DNA of 64,000 nucleotides from Chimonanthus salicifolius (taxonomy: Eukaryota > Streptophyta > Magnoliopsida > Laurales > Calycanthaceae). This document shows, piece by piece, positions 21,996 to 32,570 of this stretch. Numbering within the stretch: position 1 is the first letter of the stretch; each line of letters starts with the position of its first letter. The stretch spans positions 45,020,314-45,084,313 of the forward strand of contig CM023536.1 of NCBI GenBank assembly GCA_013350335.1, read 5' to 3'. Both the position numbers and the translations under genes were made by a program. The notes beneath the pieces were generated by a model that saw only the letters and a program-made list of their open reading frames with translations, had not been told where the DNA came from and ran no database searches.

Positions 21996-23480
21996 TTCCC
22001 GCATTATCAACTATAGATGTTTGCTGCTCAACCCAAAATAATTCTTCTGTGGAATTTGAATTCCAAAGAATTCTAATTTCACCAAGGAATTTTGGGCTGT
22101 TAGATTGAGTGTCCATGTTTCATCCATCACCACATGGTCAAATTAAATTTCAGCTGACCCACTGGCGCCAATTGGGCTCGGCCCAAGTTAGAGATAGGGG
22201 CATTTTGGTAGGCTTGTATTAGTTTTGGTTGTGTTTAGGCATTTGTGACACAGATAGGGAGAGTACTGTACTTGGTTTCTAGTCAGTGCTGCTCAGGTGT
22301 TATTTTTCTATCATTTTGAAATGTATGACCAAATGATAGACCCCTTTTTGTCCATATATAGTAACTAGTGAACCAAATTACTATCAAACCCACCCATGTG
22401 GGTCATGTCATTCTTTTGCTTTTTCTGGCAAAATGATTTCACCTAGATTGCAATCGCATCCCTTTGAATGCCACTAACTGATGGTGAAAATCACACTACT
22501 AACCTGATTTATGGCTCATGGCTAATCACATGGACGGTTCTGATTGGTCAATCTCTTCTTCATGTGGCCCATCTGGGATTCAACCCTAGTACAGACAAAT
22601 ATATCAGCCATTATCCAATTCAGTGCTTCCATCCCTGTGTATGGTGGATTCAGGCAGTTTCCTAGTGCTCCCAATTCCTGATATGTCCCCATGTGGGTCC
22701 CATGACACATTGATTTAAATAGAGCTCATCATTGACTTTAGCTGGGCCTATTTAGATGGGCTTGGTCCAGCATTCCCGTGGATGCGCTTATAATTGAAGT
22801 CACCCAGTTAAATGGGTCATACTCACTGTTGATGCCCCTTATTGTAACACCCATTCAATTCTAAAGCTTATATGAGACCAAAAAATCATGTATATATATA
22901 TATATCCCTTGTAAATACTTATTTTTGTATGTAACCTATTTCCATGGGTACCCAATGATTGATTAGATGTTCTTTGGTAATTCTAATTAATTGTGACTTG
23001 ACATATCAATAAAAAAGAAAAAGAAAAAGAAAAGAGTACAATTCCTAAGTCCATATGGCATCTATTAGAAAATAAAGTCACATCCTGTGCAGGACTTGTT
23101 GTAGTTGAGAAAGACCAGTGGGCTTTCTGAACAGGTTGAACCTCACATCAAAGAACTAAAGTGGGCTCAACTAACCCAATAGATAACCAGCCATATTAGA
23201 TATGGAAGATTACAGCCTCATATCCTTTTGGACTTCTTTTGATTGAAGTTCATGGGGGGCATCTTTAGTTGACATCTTAAAAGTGGTCTCAAATGAGAGA
23301 AGCAAGGTCAGGCCCAACAAAAAGTATGCCTCCAGTGTCTTGGTCACACAATAATAGACTTCTAGCCAATAATTGCATAGGAGCTAAGATTATGAATTCG
23401 CCTGAAATGTTGTGCATCGGCCGTATAAGAATTGTAGCCTTAGATTGAGCTATGATGGTGATATGTAATATGTTCGATGT
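21996..23480. other. 3' flank of the receptor kinase and spacer
   Basis: The 3' untranslated region must lie at the left of this stretch, but no single poly(A) signal stands out. An AAAAAG-rich microsatellite is near 23010-23035 and a short TA run near 22890-22905. No further gene was seen. Confidence 0.4.
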
Positions 23481-24370
23481 CCCTACTCGCTCCCATTTGG
23501 ATGGAGGAGTGGGAACTCGAATTTAGGATCGTCTTCCGGCAACACACAAAACACAAAATGTGAAAATAAGGACTGAAACAATATTTCTTTTTTAACGTGG
23601 TAAAACCCTCTAAATGGAGAAACCTCTACGTGACCATTGATAGGCAAAAATTCCACTATGAATTAAGTTTTTACAAACATACACCGGCTCTGCAAGATAT
23701 TGGACCCATTTAATCAATGGACTCACTTCGAGTACAAACTCATTGGCGACAATCTTACCTGTGAACTCTGCTGAATCCTTCCTGGAGACATCAAACGTAT
23801 GTACAAATAACACTCTGACAGATTATCTGTTGATCCAACGTCCAAATGGTGATAGGCCGAGGCTTTGGGGAAATCCAAAGATGAATTGATCTAGTTCAGT
23901 CGATTGAATCATGGGATTCAGTTGACTGACTTTGAATCAAATCTACAGAAAACACACTGAGTGGCCGAACTGGGAATAGTTCAGTTGGCTGAATCCTAGG
24001 ATTCAGCCGACTGAATCATTGTCAATTCCAATTTGTTTGCAGGAATGCAATGTGTGGGACCCTCCTCTGTTTGCTGGATGCTGGAACTCCACCGTGGATA
24101 GAGTGGGTGGTTCCAACTCTCAACCATCCACCTTTTAATACCAAAAACAGTTGGGAAACTTCCTGGCCGTTGAGAGTTTGAATTTGAATTCAAAATGTAA
24201 ACTGCACCTGAATTCAAAATTCAAGTGGCAACTGTCGAGTTTTGTGACTCTAACTCGGCAACTCAGTTCTCCATTGTGATTCGATCTGTTTACGGATCAG
24301 ATGTGACTAAACGCATGTTGGCTTAAAGGATTAGATTGTAGCCTGACCTAACAGTTTGCTAACAATTTAA
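23481..24370. other. LTR-retrotransposon-like sequence with dyad-symmetric repeats
   Basis: The string AACGTGGTAAAACCCTCTAAA (23596-23616) resembles sequence common in plant copia LTRs. From 23890 to 24020 there are repeated GATTCAGTYGACTGAATC-like motifs, including a 36-bp palindrome at 23980-24015. No LTR boundaries or coding sequence were found. Confidence 0.3.
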
Positions 24371-24403
24371 AGCTCATGGGGTTGGATCTAAGCTAGGGCA
24401 TGA

Positions 24404-24770
24404 TGTCACGGATAAAAATTATCTCACATCGGAAGTGACTTGGGTGGGTCTTCAGGTTTAAAAAATGGGGGTGGCACCTCCTATAATGACTAGTCTTTGG
24501 GATGGGAAACCGCCTCTATAACATTGGTATAAGAGCAAATCCAAGGTTACTTTAGTGTGGGGCTCAGGAGTCCCCCTAACGCGTAGGACCCAACACAAAA
24601 GAGGTGTGGGTCCTCCTGGCGAGGACACCAGAGATTGGGCTGGGTAGCTTGTCACAAACAAAAATTGTCCCACATCGGAAGAGACTTGGGTGAGTCTTGG
24701 AGTTTAAAAATTGGGAGTGGCAACTCCTATAATGACTAGTTATTTGAGATGGGAAACTGCCTTTGTCACA
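24404..24770 (+). mobile_element. TRIM retrotransposon, second family
   Basis: A 367-bp element with LTRs at 24404-24523 and 24650-24770. Both begin TGTCAC, contain CACATCGGAAG and CCTATAATGACTAGT, and end in ACA. Immediately after the left LTR comes TGGTATAAGAGC (24525-24536), a near match to the initiator tRNA-Met primer-binding site TGGTATCAGAGC. The 126-bp interior is noncoding. The flanks show no 5-bp duplication, so the outer edges may have been altered after insertion. Confidence 0.8.
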
Positions 24771-25071
24771 TTAAACTTTATATTTGAAAATAAACTTGGG
24801 GCAAATTTTCCTTAGTCATTCACAACTCTAATTTAAAGAATTCGCTACGCTACGACTATATAAGTCACTTGCTTGTGATTATAGCATTACAATTAACATC
24901 AACCACAAGGGAAACCTTTTATTATATGTTAGTGTCGATGCATTCTTCATTCATGGCTCTATAAAAATAGCATCAAAGGATAGCACTTCATTGAATTAAC
25001 TAGAATACTAAATTTAAATTGTACACTTTAGTCTTATACACACAAAAGATATAAACTAAAAAGAGTCATAC

Positions 25072-25074
<3 letters not shown>

Positions 25075-25130
<56 letters not shown>
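25075..25130. repeat. (AT)28 microsatellite
   Basis: An uninterrupted 56-bp AT dinucleotide run. Confidence 0.97.
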
Positions 25131-25133
<3 letters not shown>

Positions 25134-25383
25134 TTTATATGTACATGTACATTTATAAATTAATATAAAACTAGAGTAGGTCTTATGCAAAATGTAAATA
25201 TTGGTTACCCTTTAATTACTAAAAAATGCCTAAGAATATTAGAGATTCAAAAAGTCATCAAAATTCTACTAAAATATGCTTTCTAAGATTGGATTTTGTG
25301 ATTTTACAGGATTTCAAATTCACAGAAACATCTTTCAATATGCTATCAAATAAGATGAAAGTGGGCCCAAATATAGTGCAAAC

Positions 25384-25910
25384 TGTTAGGATAAAATAGT
25401 TGCAAAAAATAGAAAAAACCCACCTAAGAGTTCTTCTTGTAGTAGTGAGAAAGGGATCTTGTTTGTTCTTTCCACCTCCATTCAAGAGATTGGTAAAATG
25501 AGTTACTGTATTCATGAGATGGTGATCTTCAAGTTAGTTTCTTGTTTGGATTATGGACTTCTGGTTTTTCCCTCTTGATTTGAAAGGATTTTTCACGTAA
25601 ATTGGTTTGCTCGTCTCTTTTATTGCTCTCTTTATTTTCTGTGTCATGTAGTGGTTGTGGTGGATTGACATATTTCATATTGTAGCCGTTGTGTTTGTTA
25701 AAATTTTATTGTGCAAATCCATATTGGATAGAGTCTTCTATTGGAGTATTAAATGATATTAACATATCACTCACCTTAATAAATGTATTCTATGATAACC
25801 ATTACCTAACACCAACCTCATTAATTTAATTGTCTTTGATGTCGCTATATATATATATGTATTGTCTTTCTTAAATGAAATCAATCAAGCCATTTCTTCC
25901 TTTTGTTTCA
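25384..25910 (+). mobile_element. Ty1/copia 5' LTR
   Basis: The segment begins TGTTAGGATA, carries a TATA-like run near 25848-25858, and ends TTTTGTTTCA directly before the primer-binding site. This is the usual layout of a copia 5' LTR in plus orientation. The left end is chosen from the TG dinucleotide and is provisional. No gag-pol reading frame follows in the same orientation, so the internal region has been lost. Confidence 0.5.
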
Positions 25911-25923
25911 TGGTATCAGAGCC
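25911..25923 (+). promoter_or_regulatory. tRNA-iMet primer-binding site
   Basis: TGGTATCAGAGCC is the standard site complementary to initiator tRNA-Met that primes reverse transcription of plant copia elements. It abuts the putative LTR end at 25910. Confidence 0.8.
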
Positions 25924-26321
25924 AAACTTGAGATAAGGAGTCATTTCCTCCTTTCTTCCTCTTCATAATAGATCATGTAAAGAATAGCTTGTTGAATAAA
26001 GAAATATGAAAAAAAAAAAAAAATTCTAAGTAGTGTGTCAATCTCATAAGCAATTCTAAATGAAGATATTGGTAGAAATATAATCAGAAACAACATGTTT
26101 AAGAAAATTTCAAGCTGAACTCTAAGTTAAGCACTATTATAGTGGCACAAAGACGCAATGTTGTAAGTCCAAGAGGAAAGAAAAGTGAAAGAGAAGGGAT
26201 AGTGGCCCCATAGATATGAGAGTGAATAATGCTTTACTTTTGGTAAAAGAAAATAAAAGTTATTTCATAGTAAAAAATAACATGGATGTGGTAATGGATT
26301 TAGGTACCTTATATAATGCTA

Positions 26322-26525
26322 GAGCTGTGTTTGGGTAATGGGGTATAACGGTAATGGGGCGTTATCCTTTATTACTCTTATTTGGTAACCAACGGATGAG
26401 TGTAAAAAATCAACTTTTTACTCCTTCCTTTTCAATTTTGAAAACTCTATCCAAATAAAGATTATTCATAATACTCAGAGTACCCGAATGACCCTGCAAA
26501 ATTTACCCCCCATCCAAACACAGCC
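26322..26525. mobile_element. MITE with GGCTGTGTTTGG ends
   Basis: A 204-bp unit with ends GAGCTGTGTTTGGGTAATG and, from the right, GGCTGTGTTTGGATGGGGGG, close to the GGCCTGTTTGG terminus of Tourist/PIF-Harbinger MITEs. A clean 3-bp TWA duplication is not visible. The interior GTTATCCTTTATTACTCTTATTTGG is related to the MITE at 62198-62366. Confidence 0.55.
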
Positions 26526-27080
26526 TAAAACATGCATAAACTTGTTTACCTCCATTGCAAGAAGGATTTCTCCAGCCTTGCTTATACAATGGCATCCTGA
26601 TGGAACAAAATGGTCTGCCCAAGTATATCTCATAAAGATCTTATGACCCATGATTTACTTCAAGAGATTTTTGTTGGTTTGGGATAAAAAACCATATCGA
26701 AGGAAAGGAAATGAAAAAGATGAAAAGAAGGAAGAAATGGAGGAAATTTCTATTGAATATTATGTATTCTTCTATATGTATTACATTATTTTATAGATAT
26801 TGAAATACAACAGAAAAGGAAAAATACACCATAAAAAGGAAGTGATCTGATGCAATGATCCTAGAGATATATGGAACAATAAAATACTTGATTATTAAAA
26901 ATATAATATCTTATAATACAACCCTAGTGCCTAGATATAAATTAAGTCCAACTTGTCTAATGAGAACCATATACAACTTTGGTGAGCATATCAGCTAACT
27001 GGTCTTTAGATTGTAGATATGGAGTGACAATATGGCCGGATAAAACATAGTGATATATGAAATGGTAGTCGAGTCTTATG

Positions 27081-27665
27081 CAATGTTTTAAAAATCAACC
27101 CATCTAACGAACTCTCTAAATAGAAGATTGGGTTAAATATGGTTCAACTGAGGGTCAAACCAGTGCCATTAATATAACTATTATAAATAAACTATTAATT
27201 AAGATCCAATTGATGAGTTGAAATAAAATTTTAAACAAAAAATGCTTTTGCCACATCTAAACATAATAATAACATTAATGCTAGAATCAACGGTCTAAAA
27301 AATTTAAGAGAAGATTGATTTGTATAGGTAGTCTGATGTAATATAATCAATTTAAATTACATTATCAGCCTTTTGTGGCTGGGATATATGGGGCCCATTG
27401 GAGTACATGATATTAAATAAATTTTCTTAACGAGAAGGGTTTTATTGAATTTTTTGAAATTGATTTTTTTTAATTTTTAAAATTGTTTTTTACGGGTCAC
27501 AATTCGAGAGTTTTTTTTATAGAAACCCATCAAGCCCACAAGTTTGCCGTTTTTTTACAGTTCTATGTGTTGTAAGGTTTTTTTTTAGAAAATCAGCCTA
27601 TGATTGAGCCGGTTACAATTGAACCGTCGATTCAACCACAGGTCGATCCCAATTTTTAAACACTG
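27081..27665. mobile_element. hAT MITE, CAATGTTTTA family, 585 bp
   Basis: Ends read CAATGTTTTAAAAATCAACC and, from the right, CAGTGTTTAAAAATTGGG. The flanking 8-mers GTCTTATG and GTTCTATG match at 6 of 8. It interrupts the RNase H sequence of the surrounding copia element, which resumes on either side. The GGTTCAACTGAGGGTCAAAC interior and ATTAATATAA motif link it to the copy at 50787. Confidence 0.65.
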
Positions 27666-29044
27666 GTTCTATGTAACTCTCATGAAGGCATGCAGTTAAT
27701 CAAGTAACATGCAGTCAAAATAGAATAGGTCAATTAAACAGTAAAGCTCAGGCTGAAACACAATTTTGTTAAGGAATATGTGGACATGAAGTCTTGGATT
27801 CAATTCCATGATCTTGAAAATATTTCATAAGCAAATTAAAGAGATATTCTCCACTATTATACTACGTAGTATTTTGATAGAACAATTAAACTAAGTAATA
27901 ATCCACTCAAAGGCTTTATGTTTGTGTTTCATCAAATATAAATATTTCAGACGAGAAAAATCATTAATAAATGTAACAAAGTACTGAAAACCATCACGAG
28001 AGGTAATAGAAGACACAAAATTAGGTCTATGATGTTTCCCAAGTTGAAAACTATAACACTCAAATTTATTGAATTATATAGATGGAACTAAATTTATGAG
28101 CACGACATTAGAAGGATCTCCAAAGCATTGATACCACATCTTAATTTCACTGCAAGCAGCAACATAAGTTATGGAATAATGCAATGAAGCATCGAAGAAA
28201 TAAAGACCACCAATTATCTGCTTCGTGTCCAGATCTTGGATGACACAATGAGCAGAGAAAAAGGCCATTGAGAGATTTTGAGTTTTTTTTAAGAGAGCTT
28301 ACAAATATCAAATTAGTAGATAATGTCGATAAAAAAAAGGCAGAACAAAGTTGAAGCTCATAAGACAATAGAATGGTGCCTTTGCCACAAATAGTGGTAG
28401 AGGTACCATCATCAAGAGGTCTCACAGTTTCATTTGATCACTCGTGAGAAGATGAAAAAAAGATGAGACTTACCAGCCATGTAGTTCGTTGTTGCCCCAA
28501 AGTCAATTATCCAAGGCTTACTAGACATGATCTGAAAAGCAAATGTGATATTACATGTTTGGGCAAGAGAGATTTGAGGGGTTTCTCAGAGGATTCAATA
28601 CTTCTCAGTTGCACCCTGTCTTCAGTTGCAAAAACTTCTAGAAGATATTATAGAAAAAATAACAACTCTAAATATTTCAGCACAAAAAAATACTGATCTA
28701 TGCTAGAAATAGGCAAAAGCAATCAAGAACTGCCCAAATGCAACAGATCTGAGAGAAAATTGATCCAAAAAATGGGCCCCAATAGATAAACAACCAGTTA
28801 GAAATAGAAAAAGGATAGGGGCAACTGTGATGGATGAGGTTTGAAGCCCTGAAAAAGAAAATCAGGCAAGATCTAAGGTCAAAGAAGTCAAAAACAATGA
28901 ATCTACGACTCCTAGACCAAGTAGAAAAACTGGAAAAATGGGCCAACAGGTCAATGGACCTATCAGAAAACCGTACGGATCTATCCGGAGGTAAGGGATG
29001 ACTAGTGTGTTGGTGTTTGAGACTTTGAGGAATAAATGTGAAGG

Positions 29045-29350
29045 TAGGACTGTAACTCAGTTCGGGTTCCTTAAAATCCACCCGTCCGAGTTGATATATA
29101 TGGAACCTGACTCAATTCAACCCGAACTTCACAATCCAACCCGACCCGAATGCTAATTCGAATTCTGACCCGACCTACATTTTGAATCCATTTTAACCTA
29201 ATTTTAACAGGGCCAGATTGGGTTGAGTCGGGTCGGGTCGGGTTAACTTATAAAATCTTCAACCCGACTCGAGCCATTGGCACAAAATTCTCAACCCGAC
29301 CCTCATAATTTCTTAGGTCGGGCCAAAACCCAATCCCAGTTGCAGCCCTA
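29045..29350. mobile_element. hAT MITE, TAGGG-ended family, 306 bp
   Basis: A perfect 8-bp target duplication TGTGAAGG (29037-29044 and 29351-29358) brackets ends TAGGACTGTAACTCAGTTCGG and, from the right, TAGGGCTGCAACTGGGATTGG. The body is full of CAACCCGACCCGA and its complement. Same length as the copy at 54207. Confidence 0.9.
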
Positions 29351-29474
29351 TGTGAAGGCATGTGCGAGATCTAGCTCTTTGATGTCACCACTATTGGTAT
29401 TTCTAGGTTCTCTAGAAATAAAAAAAAATCAAGTTTTTGACTTTCAATCGCTTCAAAACTTTCAGAAAAAAATT

Positions 29475-29682
29475 GGGTAATGATATGTACACTATTAAAA
29501 TTAGTCAGCATACACTAAATGAAACAATTTTTTTTCAAAAATTTCATTTTACCCTCAACTTCATTAAGTAGAAGACCTAATAAAATGTTAAGTAATGAAA
29601 TTGAGGGTAAAATGAAATTTAAAAAAAAAATATTTCATTTAGTGTATGCTGACTAATTTTGATGGTGTAAAAATCACTACCC
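29475..29682. mobile_element. Mutator-like fold-back MITE, GGGTAGTGAT family, 208 bp
   Basis: Ends GGGTAATGATATGTACAC and, from the right, GGGTAGTGATTTTTACACC. The inverted repeats run for about 90 bases each (ATTAGTCAGCATACACTAAA... on both arms), forming one long hairpin. Flanking 9-mers match at only 6 of 9. Family membership comes from the ends shared with 51960, 53311 and 57012. Confidence 0.7.
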
Positions 29683-30040
29683 AAAATAGATCTAGAGTCT
29701 AAATAAGGAGGGAAATCAAATGTTGTATTTGCCGCCGATCTTGTAGGTGAGCCCCACCTTCAGAGATGAAAAAGAAGGTTGGCTTTGCATGCCATATTGT
29801 TGAATAAAAGAGAAGAAAAGAAATGAAGGAAATTTCAATTAAATTTTGTGTATTTTGCTATAGGGATTACATCATTCTTTAGATATTGTAATACAACAGA
29901 AAAGGAAAAAAACACCGTAAAAATAGATCATGTTTTTTTATTTCCTTTCTATTGTGTTGTAATTTTCCTAATGTCATTAATGAGATCTTTTTTTTACATA
30001 TATAAAAATTGTAATTTTATTTCAATTTCATAACTCCCAC

Positions 30041-30966
30041 AAGGCTTATTATTGTATTGAACATGGTCCCTCAAAACAAGTCTAAAAAATAACCTTACAG
30101 TAGGGCCCCTGAGATTTTAGGGCATCTGCAGTAGGGCCCCTCTTATCAGTCTTTCCTAGGGCTCCTCAAATTTTAAGGGTTCTCAAGACCGGCACTGCCA
30201 GTAGGGCACACCAAGATTAGGACATGGCACTCAACCTCCCACTTTCTCACTTTATGCTTCCTACTCAATTTAAGTCAATTGTATCTTTACAAAACATATT
30301 GTGGGGCCCATGCTAAGAAAGTTGAAAATTAAAATCAAAAGGAAGAGGTCTTTACTTAGTAAGTGTATGACTAGGTGTTATACAAGATTACTGTAATTTG
30401 CATAAATATAGGCCTAAATATTCGGCTACACTTTCGGGCCTGGCATGAATAAACCTGAGCCCACCCAAGGGTCGTAGAAAAAGCTTGAGCCGCTGCCGTG
30501 ACCCACTTCAACTTTTGCATATCTCAACGGAAGATCACGACACTTCATAATACAATTCCAGGCCCAGCAGGCCTTTGGATTCAGCCCAACGTCCTAACAG
30601 GAATGCCTTTCAGAAGTGACTGATTGCGATTTTCTTTTCCTTTTTTATTCTTCATAGAAAGGACAATTTTATTATTTTATATGATAGAATATATTGGCTA
30701 TCTATCAAGAGATTTTTGAGATTCTTATAAAAACCCATGAGTTTTTCTTTATTATTTTTTTTTAAATAATAAGGTGTTATTATAATTGTGAAAAATTTAG
30801 GTGTTTGCCCAAAACACGATGTGCAAAGTATTGCACAAATCAGTCTAAATATATCATTTTAGTATTTGCAAAGTAAATTATAAGTAAACAAGAAGCATAA
30901 ATCGCTTAGCATAAACATTAAATTTGCCAACAATTTGAGTTGGCCAATAGTTGTTTGGATCTATAA
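30041..30966. other. Spacer, no gene seen
   Basis: AT-rich sequence. A duplicated CAGTAGGGCCCCT motif occurs near 30100 and 30130. No coding signal. Confidence 0.4.
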
Positions 30967-30975
30967 TTATAACAA

Positions 30976-31937
30976 GGCTCGATTTTTACACACCCGGGTT
31001 TTTTGCCTCTACACACCTGTTTCCCTGTGTGGGTGGCTAATTACCACGATACCCCCGCATTTTCATTCGTTCGAACGAATTCTCAGTTCATTTCGGAATT
31101 CGTTCGAACGAATGGATGCATACCTCCGCCATTTTCATTCATTCGAACGAATGTCCAGTTCATTTCGCATTCGTTCTAATGGATACATGCATTCTACCGA
31201 GATTTTGACTCATTCGAACGAATGCCCATGTGTAAATTCCATTCATTAGAAAGAACGGGCAAAAAGTGTTCATTCGTTCGAATGAATAAATTGATTCATT
31301 CTAACGAATGTATCAGAGAGGACTGGAAAATGACAGTTCTTCTCTCGAATGCCCATGTGTAAATTCCATTCATTCGAATGAATGGACAGAAGGTGTTCAT
31401 TCGTTCGAATGAATGGATTGATTCATTCTAACAAATGTATCAAAGAGAACTGAAAAATGACAGTCATTCTCTCGAATGTCATTCATTCTAATAAATGACA
31501 GTTATGTTCATTCATTCGAATGAATCAATACATTCATTCGAACGAATGGCATATAGACGTGCATTCATTCTAATGAATGGCTTGATTCATTCGCACGAAT
31601 GTATCAGAGAACACTGGAAAATGACAGTCATTCTCTCGAATGTCATTCGTTCGAATGAATCAACCCATTCATTCGAACAAATGACATTTATATGTCATTC
31701 GTTCGAATGAATCAGTCAATTCATTCGAACGACTGACAACTTATATGTCATTCGTTCGAATGAATTGACTGATTCATTCGAACGAATGTATCAGAGATGA
31801 CAGGAAAATGACAATCCTTCTCTTGAATGTCATTCGTTCGAATAAATCAGTAAATTCATTCAAGCAAATGACACCTTATATATCATTCGTTCGAATGAAT
31901 TGACTAATTCATTCGAACGAATGACAACTTATATAAG
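30976..31937 (+). repeat. Left terminal inverted repeat of the MULE
   Basis: The outermost 150 bases align closely with the other end. Further in, the repeat consists of variants of an 18-bp palindrome, CATTCGTTCGAACGAATG or CATTCATTCGAATGAATG, roughly every 25-50 bases, embedded in a looser higher-order unit with TATCAGAGAGGACTGGAAAA and GACAGTCATTCTCTCGAATG. It ends in CTTATATAAG. Confidence 0.9.
31928..31937 (+). promoter_or_regulatory. TATA-like box at the inner edge of the left TIR
   Basis: CTTATATAAG lies at the junction between repeat and interior, about 640 bases before the first transposase codon. It would fire rightwards into the transposase, as MuDR TIR promoters do. Confidence 0.55.
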
Positions 31938-32019
31938 TGATCCTCTACGAAATTACACTCGTTTTATTCCATTAAAAACCCTAAACCGTGGTTTCCCTCT
32001 CCCTTCGCCCTTAAACCCC

Positions 32020-32405
32020 TTTCTGAATCTCTTCTCCCTTAAACCCCCTTTTCAATCCCAAACCCTTGAACCCCATTTCTATCTCAAACCCTTAAACTTC
32101 ATTTTGAACCACCTTCTTCAAAGACTTCTCCTTAAAACCCCATTTTCAACCCCCTTTTCAATCTGAAACCCTTGAACCTCATTTCAATCCCAAACCCTTA
32201 AACCCCATTTTGAACCACATTCTTCAAACACTTCTCCTTAAAACCCCATTTTCAACCCCCTTTTCAATCATAAACCCTTGAACCCAATTTCAATCCCAAA
32301 CCCTTAAACCCCATTTTGAACCAGCATTTTCAAACACTTCCCCTTAAGACCCCATTTTCAACACCATTTTCAATCCAAAACCCTTAAACCACCTTTTCAA
32401 TCCCT
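32020..32405. repeat. 106-bp tandem repeat in the transposase leader
   Basis: About three copies of a 106-bp unit (CTTCTCCTTAAAACCCC at 32125, 32231 and 32337) made of AAACCCTTAAACCCCATTTT-like pieces. A telo-box-like AAACCCTAAACC lies just upstream near 31977. The tract falls between the TATA-like box and the first transposase ATG, in the presumed 5' untranslated region. Confidence 0.8.
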
Positions 32406-32570
32406 TCTTTCTTAAACCTTTATTTAAACACACTCTCTCAATCTTTTATCTCGATTCGAAGTTGTTTCTCTCAAGCTAATATTTGGACTCTTATCTCGAA
32501 TCGGAGGTAATTCTCTCTCTTATCTCATTATTATTAGTGTTTTAATGGTAGTTTTTAATCCTCAAGTGGC

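Larger units (their letters stand above)
26668..30040 (-). pseudogene. Degenerate Ty1/copia element with nested MITEs
   Basis: A leftward copia element. LTR-like repeats at about 26700-26840 and 29820-29930 share ATTACATCATT..TAGATATTG and AATACAACAGAAAAGGAAAAA. From right to left on the minus strand: KPWIIDFGATTNYMAGKSHLF (28520-28460; the protease Asp-Ser-Gly is now Asp-Phe-Gly), then a GAG-pre-integrase-like stretch (GKGTILLS...STNLI, CVIQDLDTKQIIGG, WYQCFGDPS; 28420-28090), integrase (FVTFINDFSRLKYLYLMK, about 27990-27930) and the RNase H C-terminus (LSGHIVTPYLQSKDQLADML, 27050-26990). Reverse transcriptase is deleted. Stops occur throughout. Three younger elements sit inside (27081, 29045, 29475). 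Confidence 0.7.

Noticed and set aside
30935..31249. Frame of 104 codons at the left end of the MULE
   Set aside because: It reads through the TIR palindromes (repeated HSFER peptides), with no coding constraint.
31066..31937. CRISPR-like array from regularly repeated CATTCGTTCGAACGAATG
   Set aside because: This is plant nuclear DNA, the spacing is irregular, the units are palindromes with conserved 'spacers', and the block is a terminal inverted repeat.
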